DNA from: Novosphingobium hassiacum
Lineage (GTDB): Bacteria > Pseudomonadota > Alphaproteobacteria > Sphingomonadales > Sphingomonadaceae
NCBI RefSeq assembly: GCF_014196055.1
Contig: NZ_JACICY010000001.1
Span: 436,481-500,480 of the forward strand
Length of the DNA: 64,000 nucleotides
Reading direction: 5' to 3'
The notes beneath the pieces are model-generated. The model saw only the letters and a list, made by a program, of their open reading frames with translations, had not been told where the DNA came from and did not search any database. Of this stretch, positions 52,838-63,486 are shown piece after piece. The translations under genes were made by a program, and so were the position numbers. Within the stretch, counting starts at the first letter, position 1. Each line of letters starts with the position of its first letter.

Positions 52838-54859
52838 TCACTCCATCTCGAGAATGATCGCATCCACGGCCAGACTGTCACCCGCCTTGGCGTTGACCGA
52901 TTTCACCCGGCCTGATTTCTCGGCGCGCAGGATGTTCTCCATCTTCATCGCCTCGACCACGGCCAGCGGCTGCCCCGCCTCAACCGCATCGCCCTCGCCC
53001 ACGCTGAGCGTGACCAGCAGTCCCGGCATCGGGCAGATCAGGAATTTCGAAAGATCCGGCGGGATCTTCTCGATCATGTGCCGCGCGTAACCCGCCACGT
53101 GCGCCGGCAGGACCTGCACCTGATGGATCGCGCCCCGCGTCGTCAGCTTGAAGCCCGCACGCGTCGGCTCGACCTTCACCGACAGCGGCTGGTCATCGAT
53201 CTCGCAGTGTACCATGCGGTCGCCCGGCGTGTATTCGAGCGACAGGAACACCGCATTGCCGTCGACCGAAACCTCGTTGTCATCGAGTTCGACGTTGTAT
53301 GTCGTCCCGCCGATTTTCACCGCCCAATCGGACGGCGGATCAAGCTCGTCGCCCAACTGATTATCCACCCGGCGCGCCCGGTCCGACCGCGCCGCCGCAA
53401 GGAACCCTGCAAGGGCTGCCAACGTCTGCTTGAGGTCTTCCGACGTGGCAGCGCCGGTGAACCCTTCGGGATATTCCTCGGCGATGAAGCCCGTGGTCAA
53501 CTCGCCCGAGCGGAAGCGAGAATGCTGCATGATCGCGCTGACGAAATCGATGTTGTGGCCAAGCCCCTCGATCTCGAACGCGTCCAGCGCCTCGATCTGC
53601 TTGTCCGCCGCTGCGTCGCGCGTTGGGCCCCAGGTGATCAGCTTGGCGATCATCGGGTCGTAGAACATCGACACCTCGCCGCCTTCGTAGACGCCATCGT
53701 CCACACGCACGCCGTCCACGCCCCGGCGGCCGTTCTCTGCGCCATCATCTTCCCAACCGGCAACTGGCGGCTGATAGCGCACTAGACGTCCGGTCGAGGG
53801 CAGGAACCCGCGATAGGGATCTTCGGCATAGACGCGGTTCTCGATCGCCCAGCCATCGATCTTGATGTCGTCCTGGGTCATCGACAGCTTCTCGCCATAG
53901 GCGACGCGGATCATCTGTTCGACCAGATCGATGCCGGTGATCGCCTCGGTGACCGGGTGCTCCACCTGCAGGCGGGTGTTCATTTCGAGAAAGTAGAAGC
54001 TTTCGCCCGTGGGATCGGCGCCCGAGACGATCAGTTCGACCGTGCCCGCGCTGTAGTAGCCAACGGCACGACTGAGCGCGACGCACTGTTCCCCCATCGC
54101 CTTGCGCATCTTTGGGGTCACGAACGGCGAAGGCGCCTCTTCCACCACCTTCTGGTGACGGCGCTGGATCGAGCATTCACGCTCGTTCAGGTAAAGAATG
54201 TTGCCGTGCTTGTCGCCGAGGATCTGGATTTCGATGTGGCGCGGGTTGAGGATGAACTTCTCGATGAACACGCGGTCATCGCCGAAGCTGTTGAGGCCTT
54301 CGCGCTTCGTCGCCTCGAAGCCCTCGCGCACGTCCTGCTCGTTGTAGGCAAGGCGCATGCCCTTACCGCCGCCGCCCGCAGATGCCTTCATCATCACCGG
54401 ATAGCCGATCTCTTCCGAGATGCGCACGGCGTGCTCGGTATCGTCGATCTCGCCGACGAAGCCGGGGACGACGTTAACGCCGGCCTTCAGCGCGAGCTTC
54501 TTGGATTCGATCTTGTCGCCCATCGCGGCAATGGCATTCACCGGAGGCCCGACAAACGCGATGCCCTCAGCCGCCAACGCCTCGGCAAACGAGGTGCGCT
54601 CGGACAGGAAGCCGTAGCCCGGATGCACCGCATCCGCGCCGGTCTGCTTGGCAGCGGCAATGATCTTGTCGGCGATCAGATAGCTTTGCGCTGCTGGCGA
54701 CGGGCCGATATGGACTGCCTCGTCCGCCATCTGCACGAAGGGCGCCCGGGCATCGGCATCCGAATAGACCGCGACGGTCTTGATACCCATTCGGCGCGCG
54801 GTCTTGATCACGCGACAGGCAATTTCGCCACGGTTGGCGATGAGGATTTTCTTGAACAT
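52838..54859 (-). CDS. pccA: Propionyl-CoA carboxylase alpha subunit (biotin-containing)
   Basis: The subunit carries biotin carboxylase and biotin carrier activities, converting propionyl-CoA with PccB to (S)-methylmalonyl-CoA. The 673-residue product has MFKKILIANRGEIACRVIKTA at its start, an ATP-grasp loop MKASAGGGGKGMRLAYNE (near 160), and FLEMNTRLQVEHPVTEAITG (near 285). The biotin site EAMKMEN is near 645. The length and the C-terminal BT region separate it from plain acetyl-CoA carboxylase AccC. It is the last gene of the propionate operon. Confidence 0.96.
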   Translation of the reverse strand: MFKKILIANRGEIACRVIKTARRMGIKTVAVYSDADARAPFVQMADEAVHIGPSPAAQSYLIADKIIAAAKQTGADAVHPGYGFLSERTSFAEALAAEGIAFVGPPVNAIAAMGDKIESKKLALKAGVNVVPGFVGEIDDTEHAVRISEEIGYPVMMKASAGGGGKGMRLAYNEQDVREGFEATKREGLNSFGDDRVFIEKFILNPRHIEIQILGDKHGNILYLNERECSIQRRHQKVVEEAPSPFVTPKMRKAMGEQCVALSRAVGYYSAGTVELIVSGADPTGESFYFLEMNTRLQVEHPVTEAITGIDLVEQMIRVAYGEKLSMTQDDIKIDGWAIENRVYAEDPYRGFLPSTGRLVRYQPPVAGWEDDGAENGRRGVDGVRVDDGVYEGGEVSMFYDPMIAKLITWGPTRDAAADKQIEALDAFEIEGLGHNIDFVSAIMQHSRFRSGELTTGFIAEEYPEGFTGAATSEDLKQTLAALAGFLAAARSDRARRVDNQLGDELDPPSDWAVKIGGTTYNVELDDNEVSVDGNAVFLSLEYTPGDRMVHCEIDDQPLSVKVEPTRAGFKLTTRGAIHQVQVLPAHVAGYARHMIEKIPPDLSKFLICPMPGLLVTLSVGEGDAVEAGQPLAVVEAMKMENILRAEKSGRVKSVNAKAGDSLAVDAIILEME

Positions 54860-54867
54860 TTCGGCTC

Positions 54868-54975
54868 TCCCCTCCCGCAAGCGGGAGGGGCCCGGGGTGG
54901 GCCCTGCTCCAGCAAGCTTCGGTCAAAAATGCACGGTGGATGCCCACCCCTAACCCCTCCCGCCAGCGGGAGGGG
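54868..54975. repeat. REPIN-like element, family D copy 2
   Basis: The outer arms CCCCTCCCGCAAGCGGGAGG and CCTCCCGCCAGCGGGAGG flank a ~60-base centre, with GGGGTGGGC and GCCCACCCC as inner inverted pairs. The element is ~108 bp. It sits between mcm and pccA within the operon. Confidence 0.8.
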
Positions 54976-54985
54976 AACTAAGAAG

Positions 54986-57127
54986 TCATGCGTCTACCGG
55001 CGGCATGTTGTGCCCCAGCAATCGCAGCATATCCGCCGCGCACTCGACCACGTTCGAGCCGGGACCGTAGATGCCCTGCACCCCGACTTCGCGCAGGAAG
55101 TCGTAGTCCTGCGGCGGGATCACGCCGCCCGCGACGACCTTGATGTCGCTCCGCCCAGCAGCGCGCAGGTGTCCGATCAGTTCGGGGATCAGCGTCTTGT
55201 GACCTGCCGCGAGCGACGATGCGCCGATCGCGTCTACATCCTTTTCGAGCGCCAGCTTGGCGGCTTCCTCGGGCGTCTGGAACAGCGGGCCGCTGGTCAC
55301 GTCGAAGCCCATGTCGCCAAAGGCGGACGCGATCACGTTGGCGCCGCGATCGTGGCCATCCTGCCCCATCTTGGCGACCAACATGCGTGGCGTGCGGCCA
55401 AGGCGGCGGGTGACGGCTTCGACGCCTTCGACCACCTGATTGTAGCGGCTGTCACCGGCGTAGGCCGAGCCGTAGACGCCCTTGACCGGGGTCGGGAACG
55501 TGCCGTGGCGGCCGAACACCAGTTCCATCGCATCGGAGATTTCGCCCAAGGTGGCACGGTGACGGGCAGCTTCGACCGCGAGTTCGAGCAGGTTGCCGCC
55601 GGTCTTTGCGCCTTCGGTCAGCGCGTTCAACGCGGCGCGGCACTTGGTCTCGTCGCGGTTGTCGCGCACCCACTTCAGCCGGGCGATCTGGCCCTGACGG
55701 ACCTTGTCGTTATCGATGTCGAGTGTGTCGAGGTGGTCCTCGGTGGCAAGGCGGTACTTGTTGACGCCGACGATCACGTCTTCGGCGCGGTCGACGCGGG
55801 CCTGACGCCCAGCGGCGGCTTCCTCGATCATCGCCTTGGGCCAGCCTGCCGCCACGGCCTTGGCCATGCCGCCGTCGGCTTCGACGCGTTCGATGATCTC
55901 CCACGCCTTGTCGACCAGTTCCTGCGTCAGGCTTTCGATGTAGTACGACCCGCCGAGCGGATCGACCACGTTGCACATGCCCGTCTCTTCCTGGATCACG
56001 ATCTGGGTGTTGCGCGCGATGCGGGCTGAAAAGTCGGTCGGCAGCGCGATGGCTTCGTCGAGCGCGTTGGTGTGGAGCGACTGCGTGCCGCCGAGCATCG
56101 CGGCCATCGCCTCGATCGTGGTGCGGATGACGTTGTTGTAGGGGTCCTGCTCCTGCAAGCTGACGCCCGAGGTCTGGCAGTGGGTGCGCAGCATCTTGGA
56201 GCGCTCGTCCTGCGCGCCGAGCTTGGTCATCACGCGGTGCCACAGTACGCGCGCGGCACGCAGCTTGGCCACTTCCATAAAGAAGTTCATGCCGATGGCG
56301 AAGAAGAACGACAGGCGGCCTGCAAACTTGTCGATGTCGAGGCCTGACGCCACGCCGTATTTCACGTATTCCATGCCGTCGGCGATGGTGAACGCGAGTT
56401 CCTGAACCTGCGTCGCGCCCGCTTCCTGCATGTGATAGCCGGAAATCGAGATCGAGTTGAACTTGGGCATCTCGCGGCTGGTGTAGCCGAAGATGTCCGA
56501 GATAATCCGCATCGAGGGTTCGGGCGGGTAGATATAGGTGTTGCGGACCATGAACTCCTTGAGGATGTCGTTCTGGATGGTCCCGTCGAGCAATTTGCGA
56601 TCGACGCCCTGTTCTTCGCCCGCAACGATGAAGAACGCCAGGATCGGGATGACCGCGCCGTTCATGGTCATCGAAACGGACATCTGATCGAGCGGAATGC
56701 CGTCAAACAGGATCTTCATGTCTTCGACGCTGTCGATGGCGACACCCGCCTTGCCGACATCGCCAGTCACGCGCGGGTGGTCGGAGTCATAACCGCGATG
56801 CGTGGCAAGATCGAAGGCGACCGAGAGGCCCTTCTGGCCCGCTGCAAGGTTGCGGCGGTAGAAGGCGTTGGATTCCTCGGCGGTGGAGAAGCCCGCGTAC
56901 TGGCGGATGGTCCAGGGACGGCCCGCATACATCGAGGCACGCACGCCGCGCGTGAACGGCGCGTATCCGGGCAGGCCGGGATCGACGGTCACATCCTCGG
57001 CGGTGTAGAGCGGCTTGACGGCGATGCCTTCGGGCGTCTGCCAGGTCAGGTCCTTGCCCTTCACTTCCTTAGCGGCGGCTGCCTGCCAATCTCCAAGAGT
57101 TTTGGCGGCGAGTGTCTTGTCGGTCAT
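54986..57127 (-). CDS. scpA: Methylmalonyl-CoA mutase
   Basis: The enzyme isomerises (R)-methylmalonyl-CoA to succinyl-CoA with adenosylcobalamin. The 713-residue product has a substrate-binding TIM barrel ([21 protein letters not shown] near residue 90) and a C-terminal B12 domain with [20 protein letters not shown] (near 590), including the DxHxxG motif. It is the single-chain, full-length form. meaB and the other B12 chaperones are absent from this window. It lies in the operon between the epimerase and pccA. Confidence 0.96.
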   Translation of the reverse strand: MTDKTLAAKTLGDWQAAAAKEVKGKDLTWQTPEGIAVKPLYTAEDVTVDPGLPGYAPFTRGVRASMYAGRPWTIRQYAGFSTAEESNAFYRRNLAAGQKGLSVAFDLATHRGYDSDHPRVTGDVGKAGVAIDSVEDMKILFDGIPLDQMSVSMTMNGAVIPILAFFIVAGEEQGVDRKLLDGTIQNDILKEFMVRNTYIYPPEPSMRIISDIFGYTSREMPKFNSISISGYHMQEAGATQVQELAFTIADGMEYVKYGVASGLDIDKFAGRLSFFFAIGMNFFMEVAKLRAARVLWHRVMTKLGAQDERSKMLRTHCQTSGVSLQEQDPYNNVIRTTIEAMAAMLGGTQSLHTNALDEAIALPTDFSARIARNTQIVIQEETGMCNVVDPLGGSYYIESLTQELVDKAWEIIERVEADGGMAKAVAAGWPKAMIEEAAAGRQARVDRAEDVIVGVNKYRLATEDHLDTLDIDNDKVRQGQIARLKWVRDNRDETKCRAALNALTEGAKTGGNLLELAVEAARHRATLGEISDAMELVFGRHGTFPTPVKGVYGSAYAGDSRYNQVVEGVEAVTRRLGRTPRMLVAKMGQDGHDRGANVIASAFGDMGFDVTSGPLFQTPEEAAKLALEKDVDAIGASSLAAGHKTLIPELIGHLRAAGRSDIKVVAGGVIPPQDYDFLREVGVQGIYGPGSNVVECAADMLRLLGHNMPPVDA

Positions 57128-57140
57128 TCCGTGTTCTCCA

Positions 57141-57170
57141 TGCCCTCTCCCCCGAAGGGGCGAGGGCCTT
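57141..57170. repeat. Palindrome, family E fragment
   Basis: CCCTCTCCCCCGAAGGGGCG forms a compact hairpin between mcm and the epimerase gene. It resembles the arms of the element at 17965-18090. Confidence 0.55.
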
Positions 57171-57174
57171 TAAC

Positions 57175-57612
57175 TCAGTGCCCGCCCTTCGGCGTTTCCA
57201 TGATCTCGGTCAGTTGCCCGCCCATGTCCTTGGGGTGGACGAAGAAGATCAGGGTGCCGTGCGCGCCGATGCGGGGTTCGCCCAGCACGCGCTTGCCGAC
57301 GCTTTCGAACCACGCCTTGGCAACTTGGATGTCGGGCACTTCGTAACAAAGGTGGTGCTGCCCGCCCAAGGGGTTAGCCGCGAGCCACTTGCCCACTGCG
57401 CTGTCCGGGCTGGTCGGCTCGATCAGTTCGATCTGCGTGCCCGCCGTCCCGTTCTCGCCCGGCGTGCTGACAAAGCAGACCCGCACTTGCTGGCTCTCCA
57501 GCACGAACGGTTCGGTGATCTCCGATGCGCCCATCACATCGCGATAGAACGCGATCGACGCGTCGATATCGGGCGTGGCAACGCCGATATGGTTGAGGCG
57601 GCCCAGCTTCAT
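57175..57612 (-). CDS. mce: Methylmalonyl-CoA epimerase
   Basis: The enzyme interconverts (S)- and (R)-methylmalonyl-CoA, linking PccAB to the mutase. The 145-residue VOC-fold protein starts MKLGRLNHIGVATPDID (metal-ligand His at 8) and contains NPLGGQHHLCYEVPDI (near 80). Its FVHPKDMGGQLTEIME (near 130) ends with the last metal ligand Glu. It is a typical length for the family. Two bases separate it from the thiolase stop. Confidence 0.95.
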   Translation of the reverse strand: MKLGRLNHIGVATPDIDASIAFYRDVMGASEITEPFVLESQQVRVCFVSTPGENGTAGTQIELIEPTSPDSAVGKWLAANPLGGQHHLCYEVPDIQVAKAWFESVGKRVLGEPRIGAHGTLIFFVHPKDMGGQLTEIMETPKGGH

Positions 57613-57614
57613 CG

Positions 57615-58793
57615 TCAAACCCTCTCGATAACCATCGCGATGCCCTGACCGCCGCCGATGCACATCGTGATCAGGCCGTAGCGGCCACCAGTGCGATGCA
57701 GTTCGTACATCGTCTTGATCGTCAGGATCGCGCCGGTCGCGCCGATCGGATGGCCGAGCGAAATGCCCGAGCCATTGACGTTGGTCTTGGCAGGATCGAA
57801 GCCCAGTTCCTTGGCGACGCCACAGGCCTGCGCGGCAAACGCCTCGTTCGCCTCGATCACATCGATCTGGTCGAGCGTCAGCCCGGCGCGCTTCAGCGCC
57901 ACAGGAACCGCCTTGACCGGTCCGAGACCCATAACCGAGGGCTCGACGCCCGCATGGCCCCAGCCAAGGATCTTCGCCATCGGCTTCAGGCCATGCTCGG
58001 CGACGGCTTTGCCGCTCGCGAGCACGACGGCTGCGGCCCCATCGTTGATTCCGCTCGCGTTACCCGCAGTAACCGTCCCGTCCTTCTTGAACACCGGCTT
58101 GAGCGTGGCCATTGCCTCGACCGAAGCATCGGCGCGGAAATGTTCGTCGGTGTCGAAAACGGTCACGCCCTTGCGGGTCTTGATCTCGACCGGAACGATC
58201 TGTTCCTTGAAGTAGCCTGCCGCGACCGCAGCAGCCGCGCGCTGATGGCTCTGCACCGCGAGCGCATCCTGCTCCTCGCGGCTGATCCCGCAACGTTCCG
58301 CCACATTCTCGGCGGTGACGCCCATGTGGATGCCCTCGAACGGATCGTGCAGCGCGCCGAGCATGGCATCCATCAGCACCTGATCGCCCATCTTCTGCCC
58401 GTTGCGTGCCGTGAGCACCATGTGCGGCGCGTTCGACATCGATTCCGCGCCGCCGCCGATAGCGATGTCCTGCTCGCCCAGCGCAATCCCCTGGGCCGCC
58501 GAGACGATTGCCTGCAGACCCGAACCACACAGCCTGTTGACGTTCATCGCGGGCGATTCAATCGGCACGCCCGCATTCACCGCCGCCACGCGGCTGACAT
58601 AGGCGTCCTTGGGCTGCGTCGGCACGACGGTGCCGATCACGACGTTTTCGATCTTGTCCGCACTGATCCCGGCGCGGGCAATCGCCTCACGGATCACGAT
58701 CGCGCCGGTCTCGGCCGGGCGCAGCGAGGCGAGGCCACCGCCGAAAGAGCCGATGGCGGTACGTGCGCCCGAGACGATGTAAATGTCGGTCAT
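57615..58793 (-). CDS. Acetyl-CoA C-acetyltransferase (thiolase)
   Basis: The product has 392 residues. The catalytic Cys in NRLCGSGLQAIVSAAQ (near 89), His in SGISLGHPIGATGA (near 350), and second Cys in TMCIGGGQG (near 379) are present. It should condense or cleave acetoacetyl-CoA or 2-methyl-3-ketobutyryl-CoA. Its place between pccB and mce suggests the isoleucine route, where thiolysis yields propionyl-CoA and acetyl-CoA. The ATG at 58793 is the family start. Confidence 0.94.
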   Translation of the reverse strand: MTDIYIVSGARTAIGSFGGGLASLRPAETGAIVIREAIARAGISADKIENVVIGTVVPTQPKDAYVSRVAAVNAGVPIESPAMNVNRLCGSGLQAIVSAAQGIALGEQDIAIGGGAESMSNAPHMVLTARNGQKMGDQVLMDAMLGALHDPFEGIHMGVTAENVAERCGISREEQDALAVQSHQRAAAAVAAGYFKEQIVPVEIKTRKGVTVFDTDEHFRADASVEAMATLKPVFKKDGTVTAGNASGINDGAAAVVLASGKAVAEHGLKPMAKILGWGHAGVEPSVMGLGPVKAVPVALKRAGLTLDQIDVIEANEAFAAQACGVAKELGFDPAKTNVNGSGISLGHPIGATGAILTIKTMYELHRTGGRYGLITMCIGGGQGIAMVIERV

Positions 58794-58819
58794 GTCAGTC
58801 TTTCCCAAACCTATCAGCG

Positions 58820-60346
58820 TCAAAGCGGAATATTGTCGTGCTTCTTCCACGGGTTTTCGAGGCTCTTGGTCTTGAGCTTCCTCAAGCCGAGCGCCACGCG
58901 ACGGCGGGTCGAATGCGGGTGGATCACTTCGTCGATGAAGCCCTTGCTTGCCGCCACGAACGGGTTGGCAAAGCGGTCCTCGTATTCCTTGGTCTTTTCG
59001 GCGATACCTTCCGGGCTGAGCCCGCGGAAGATGATCTCGACCGCGCCCTTGGCCCCCATCACCGCGATTTCCGCGGTCGGCCAGGCGTAGTTGAGATCGC
59101 CGCGCAGATGCTTGGACGCCATCACGTCATAAGCGCCGCCATAGGCCTTGCGGGTGATGACGGTAATCTTGGGGACGGTCGCCTCGGCATAGGCGAAGAG
59201 CAGCTTCGCGCCATGCTTGATGATGCCGTTGTGCTCCTGGCCCGTGCCCGGAAGGAAGCCGGGAACATCGACGAAGGTCAGGATCGGGATGTTGAACGCA
59301 TCGCAGAAGCGCACGAACCGCGCCGCCTTCTTCGATGAATTGATGTCGAGCACGCCTGCCAGCACCATCGGCTGGTTGGCGACGATGCCCACGGTGCGGC
59401 CTTCGACGCGGCCGAAGCCGATGATGATGTTGCCAGCGTGCTTCGGCTGGACCTCGAAGAACTCGCCCTCGTCCACGGTCTTGGCGATAACTTCGTGCAT
59501 GTCATAGGGCTGCGCGGCAGACGATGGGACGATGCTGTCGAGGCTGTACTCCATCCGGTCGTAGGGATCCGACGTCGGGCGCTCGGGCACGTCGTGGCGG
59601 TTCGACAGCGGCAGGTAATCGAAGAAGTCGCGCGCTGCCAACAGTGCCTCGATATCGTTCTCCAGCGCCAGATCGGCGACCGAGGTCTTGGTGGTGTGCG
59701 TCACCGCGCCGCCCAGTTCCTCTTGCGTCACGATCTCGTTGGTCACCGTCTTGACCACGTCGGGACCGGTGACGAACATGTAGCTGCTGTCCTTCACCAT
59801 GAAGATGAAGTCGGTCATGGCAGGCGAGTACACCGCGCCACCTGCACAAGGCCCCATGATCAGCGAAAGCTGCGGAACCACGCCCGAGGCGAGCACATTG
59901 CGCTGGAACACCTCGGCATAGCCGCCGAGCGACGCCACGCCTTCCTGAATGCGCGCACCGCCTGAATCGTTCAGCCCGATCACCGGCGCGCCGACTTTCA
60001 GCGCGGTATCCATGATCTTGCAGATTTTCTGCGCGTGGCGTTCGGACAGCGAACCGCCGAATACGGTGAAATCCTGGCTGAACACATAGACCAGACGCCC
60101 GTTGATCGTGCCCGAACCTGTCACCACGCCATCGCCCGGAATGACCGTGTCCGGCATCCCGAAATCGGTGCAGTTGTGCTCGACGTACATGTCGACTTCT
60201 TCGAAGCTGCCTTCATCCAGCAGCACCTTGAGGCGCTCACGCGCGGTCAGCTTGCCCTTGGCGTGCTGCGCGTCGATGCGCTTTTGTCCGCCACCCATGC
60301 GCGCCGCCTGACGACGCTTTTCCATTTCGGCAATATTGGCGGACAT
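58820..60346 (-). CDS. pccB: Propionyl-CoA carboxylase beta subunit
   Basis: The subunit transfers carboxyl from biotin to propionyl-CoA. The 508-residue carboxyltransferase has [19 protein letters not shown] (near 132) and [19 protein letters not shown] (near 165) in its N-terminal half. The C-terminal half carries [39 protein letters not shown] (near 375). GAGG is well spaced for the ATG at 60346; an in-frame ATG 15 bases earlier is less well placed. It is the first gene of the operon and divergent from pccR. Confidence 0.96.
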   Translation of the reverse strand: MSANIAEMEKRRQAARMGGGQKRIDAQHAKGKLTARERLKVLLDEGSFEEVDMYVEHNCTDFGMPDTVIPGDGVVTGSGTINGRLVYVFSQDFTVFGGSLSERHAQKICKIMDTALKVGAPVIGLNDSGGARIQEGVASLGGYAEVFQRNVLASGVVPQLSLIMGPCAGGAVYSPAMTDFIFMVKDSSYMFVTGPDVVKTVTNEIVTQEELGGAVTHTTKTSVADLALENDIEALLAARDFFDYLPLSNRHDVPERPTSDPYDRMEYSLDSIVPSSAAQPYDMHEVIAKTVDEGEFFEVQPKHAGNIIIGFGRVEGRTVGIVANQPMVLAGVLDINSSKKAARFVRFCDAFNIPILTFVDVPGFLPGTGQEHNGIIKHGAKLLFAYAEATVPKITVITRKAYGGAYDVMASKHLRGDLNYAWPTAEIAVMGAKGAVEIIFRGLSPEGIAEKTKEYEDRFANPFVAASKGFIDEVIHPHSTRRRVALGLRKLKTKSLENPWKKHDNIPL

Positions 60347-60420
60347 CGCTTGGAACCTCATGCATGGCTGGCAAATCTGGCGAGGTGACTGCGCCAGACA
60401 GCTTGCCAAGTCCAATGTTA

Positions 60421-60452
60421 TTCTGCAAACTTGCGAAGGGCGAATTTGCAAA
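60421..60452. promoter_or_regulatory. Candidate PccR operator in the pccB/pccR region
   Basis: A perfect TTTGCAAA lies at 60445-60452, with near copies TCTGCAAA at 60422-60429 and CTTGCGAA at 60430-60437. TTTGCAAA repeats are the reported target of the PccR/ScfR regulator in Rhodobacter. The position, 14-45 bases before the pccR start and 75-106 before pccB, suits control of both genes. Confidence 0.6.
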
Positions 60453-60465
60453 ATGGATTGGTGGA

Positions 60466-61881
60466 ATGGTCAGGCGTCGGCTCTTTGCGGGGCAACAGTT
60501 GCGCGCCCTGCGCACCTCGCGCAAGTTGCGTCAGGGCGAGATGGCGTCGCTCATGGGCATCAGCGCGTCGTATCTGTCGCAGCTGGAAAACGACGAACGC
60601 CCGTTGACGCCGTCACTGGCAGACCGGCTTCGCGCCAACTTTCCGGTGGATTGGGAAGACGTTGCCTCGAACCGCGTCGAACCGGTACTCAACGCCCTGC
60701 GCGACGCTGCCGCCGACCCGTTGATCGCAGGCAACCTCTCGGGCGAACAGATCGAGCGCGTCGCCGAGCAATACCCTGCCTTCGCCGAGGCCTTCGCTCG
60801 TCTGCACGACCAGCACCGCCGTTCGATGCAACGTCTGGAGATCATCGACGAAGCACTGGGCGCCGACAACATCTCTGGCGGGCGCTTGCCGTGGGAGGAA
60901 GTGCGCGACTGGTTCCACCGCGCCAACAACTACGTCGATGCGATCGACCGCGCGGCCGAGCGTCTGGCGCTACGCCTGTCGGGGACCGGCGTTTCGCCGA
61001 CGCTCGCGCAGATGGCCGGATGGCTCGAGGAGAACGGCGTCACCGTCGCCTACGCCAGCGGCGGCGCGATGCGCCAGTTCGATCCCGTGGCCAAGCGGCT
61101 CACGCTCGACCCCAACCAGCCGATCGAAAGCGGACGCTTCCAGATGGCCTACCAGCTTGCCGCACTGGCGCTGCGTGACGAGATCGCGGGACTCGTGGAC
61201 GACACCACGCTGCAATCGGTCGCTGCGCGGCAGTTGCTCACGGTCGGGCTAGGAAACTACGCGGCAGGCGCGCTGCTCATGCCCTACGAATGGTTCCGCG
61301 GCCGCGCCCGCGAGTTGCGCCATGATATCGACCAATTGCGGCAAGTCTTCGGCGCCAGCTTCGAACAGGCCTGCCACCGCCTGTCCACGCTGCAACGCCC
61401 GCAGGCGCGCGGCATTCCGGTATTCTTCTGCCGTGTTGACATGGCCGGCAACATCACCAAGCGCCATTCGGCCACGCGGCTGCAATTCGCGCGGTTCGGT
61501 GGCGCGTGTCCGCTATGGGTGGTGCACGAGGCCGTCGCGATACCCGACCGCATCCATGTGCAGGCAGCGCAGATGCCCGACGGCGTGCGCTACGTCTCGA
61601 TCGCCAAGGGGCTGGTCAAACCGTCGGGCAGCTACCACCGCCCGCCGCGTCGCTATGCCATCGCGCTGGGCTGCGAAGCCGCGCTGGCGGATGAGTTCAT
61701 CTATGCCGACGGTCTCAATCTCGCCCGCTCGGAAACGATCACCCAGATGGGCATCTCATGCCGCATCTGCCCGCGCGACAACTGCGACCAGCGCGCCTTT
61801 CCTCCCAGCGACCGCGCGATCGTGGTCAACCCACACACGCGCGATCTGGTACCCTACGCCATCACCGATCTTGTGCGCTAG
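60466..61881 (+). CDS. pccR: Short-chain acyl-CoA-responsive regulator (PccR/ScfR-like)
   Basis: The product has 471 residues: an N-terminal XRE helix-turn-helix ([38 protein letters not shown], about 6-43), a helical linker, then an IrrE/ImmA-like region and a C-terminal DUF2083-type sensor domain with [16 protein letters not shown] near 435. This architecture is that of ScfR proteins, which sense short-chain acyl-CoA and control propionate genes. The open frame extends 34 codons upstream through the candidate operator; I take the ATG at 60466. It is divergent from pccB. Confidence 0.92.
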   Translation: MVRRRLFAGQQLRALRTSRKLRQGEMASLMGISASYLSQLENDERPLTPSLADRLRANFPVDWEDVASNRVEPVLNALRDAAADPLIAGNLSGEQIERVAEQYPAFAEAFARLHDQHRRSMQRLEIIDEALGADNISGGRLPWEEVRDWFHRANNYVDAIDRAAERLALRLSGTGVSPTLAQMAGWLEENGVTVAYASGGAMRQFDPVAKRLTLDPNQPIESGRFQMAYQLAALALRDEIAGLVDDTTLQSVAARQLLTVGLGNYAAGALLMPYEWFRGRARELRHDIDQLRQVFGASFEQACHRLSTLQRPQARGIPVFFCRVDMAGNITKRHSATRLQFARFGGACPLWVVHEAVAIPDRIHVQAAQMPDGVRYVSIAKGLVKPSGSYHRPPRRYAIALGCEAALADEFIYADGLNLARSETITQMGISCRICPRDNCDQRAFPPSDRAIVVNPHTRDLVPYAITDLVR

Positions 61882-61906
61882 CGCCGCAGCGGGCGTTGTC
61901 GGCGGG

Positions 61907-63376
61907 CTAATTGACCACCCGCACCGATGCCGTGCCGGTCGCCCAGACCGGCAGGTACAGCCCCTGCCCGGCTGCCTGCAACTGGCCCGAGCGGGTGCGC
62001 AGCAGATCGGCCTGGACGAGGAAATTCCCCTCGCGCTTCGTCTCGATCGCGCGATCGACCTTGCCCAGCAGCTTGGCATAATCACGCTCGAAATCCTGCG
62101 CCAGGGCCGCCGCGACGTACTGCGTCACGCCCGGCGCATTCATCAGGTTTATGGCCAAGTCGCCGCCCGTCATGTCGGTCGCCCCGCTCACCGCCAGATC
62201 CTCGAACCCCACTCTGCGTGAATCCTTGGCGTTCACCGGCTTGCCCGTCAGCCATACCGTGCCGCCAGCCGTGACCCCGCCCGCCACCGGCTGCGCGTCG
62301 AAGGTCAGGCCAACCGCGATCTTGCCGCCCTTGGTGCCGAAAATCTCGGCCGATTTGAACCGCGCACGTACCGGACCGACACCGGGAACCTCGAACGGCC
62401 GCGCGGAACGTTTGGTCAGCGCCCTCATCAGGACCGGCTCCAACTGACGATAATCGGCAAACACCGGCAGGAAAAACTCGAGCTGCCCTGCCTTTGCCTG
62501 CAACCGACGCATCGGCGGCAGCGGCACAGGTGCAGGGTCGGTGGGCCTGTCGCCGACGAACGTCTCGGTCAGCGCCTGCAGCCCCAGTTGTAACCTCAAC
62601 TTGCCACCAACAACGTCATATCCGCCATATTGCAGTTCACGCGGCGTGATCCGCATCCACACCGGCGGGTTCTCGCGGTTGAGCGAAACGGTGGTGAACG
62701 CGTCGTTCCACGCCTTCCCGATCGCCTCGCGCAAATGCAGCTTGCCCAGTTCCCCCGGCAGGTCACGCTCAAGCTTGGCCAGCACCGGCGCCAGCTTGCG
62801 GTCGGCGTCTGTGGTCAGATCGATCCGCTGACCGAGGATTTCGATATGCGGCGTGTTGCGCCAGTCGTAGGTGATGTCGACCTTGCCGCGCGGGGTCCAG
62901 TCTTCGGCCAGGTCCAGCCGCACCCTTGCGTGGGCAACGGCATCGGCGGTCGCGGTTTCCCGTTTGAGCACCCCGCCGATGTCCTCCACTCTGATCACTG
63001 CGCGCAGCGGTATCGATATCCGGATATCGCGTCCGGCACCCTCAAGCGCCATCGGCCCGCGCGTAACCTCGCCCACGATCCGGCACTTGATCGTCGGCGT
63101 CTTGATTGTCGCGATGCCAAGGTCCAGCCCCTTGCTTTTGACGCAAGTCTGCCCGGGCTTGTCGATCGTCCAAAGCTGCTTTGGGATCTCGCGTTCGAGT
63201 ACGCGCGACAGGTCGGCGAGGTCCGCCTCGACCGGAACCGAGATCAGTGACGGCTGCGGCTCGACCTTGATCGCATCGTTCGCACGCACGGGCTTGCCCC
63301 CGCCCGGAGACCCGTTGCACCCGCAAATCGCAGCGATAAGCAGGAGCATGACCGGCGGTGCGAAGAGACGTCTCAT
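61907..63376 (-). CDS. DUF4403 family lipoprotein
   Basis: The product has 489 residues. A signal sequence ends in a lipobox, CGC (Cys near 19). The rest is a DUF4403 domain, beta-rich with two related halves (TULIP-like): VPVEADLADLSRVLEREIPKQLW near 45 and DTTD-type DLTTDADRKLAPVLAKLERDLPG near 190. Such proteins may bind lipid in the envelope; the function is unknown. It converges with pccR. Confidence 0.85.
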   Translation of the reverse strand: MRRLFAPPVMLLLIAAICGCNGSPGGGKPVRANDAIKVEPQPSLISVPVEADLADLSRVLEREIPKQLWTIDKPGQTCVKSKGLDLGIATIKTPTIKCRIVGEVTRGPMALEGAGRDIRISIPLRAVIRVEDIGGVLKRETATADAVAHARVRLDLAEDWTPRGKVDITYDWRNTPHIEILGQRIDLTTDADRKLAPVLAKLERDLPGELGKLHLREAIGKAWNDAFTTVSLNRENPPVWMRITPRELQYGGYDVVGGKLRLQLGLQALTETFVGDRPTDPAPVPLPPMRRLQAKAGQLEFFLPVFADYRQLEPVLMRALTKRSARPFEVPGVGPVRARFKSAEIFGTKGGKIAVGLTFDAQPVAGGVTAGGTVWLTGKPVNAKDSRRVGFEDLAVSGATDMTGGDLAINLMNAPGVTQYVAAALAQDFERDYAKLLGKVDRAIETKREGNFLVQADLLRTRSGQLQAAGQGLYLPVWATGTASVRVVN

Positions 63377-63486
63377 ACCGACGTAACGCCGAGACGGCCA
63401 GTTGGTGCCGGCGTGCGATGAACGGACGCAGCCTGATCGGCAGAGCAGTAACCTAAGTCACTGCTCTGCCAAGGATCTATTTGAAC

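Noticed and set aside
53957..56029. 690-codon plus-strand open frame
   Set aside because: It is antisense to pccA and methylmalonyl-CoA mutase, both with strong motifs.
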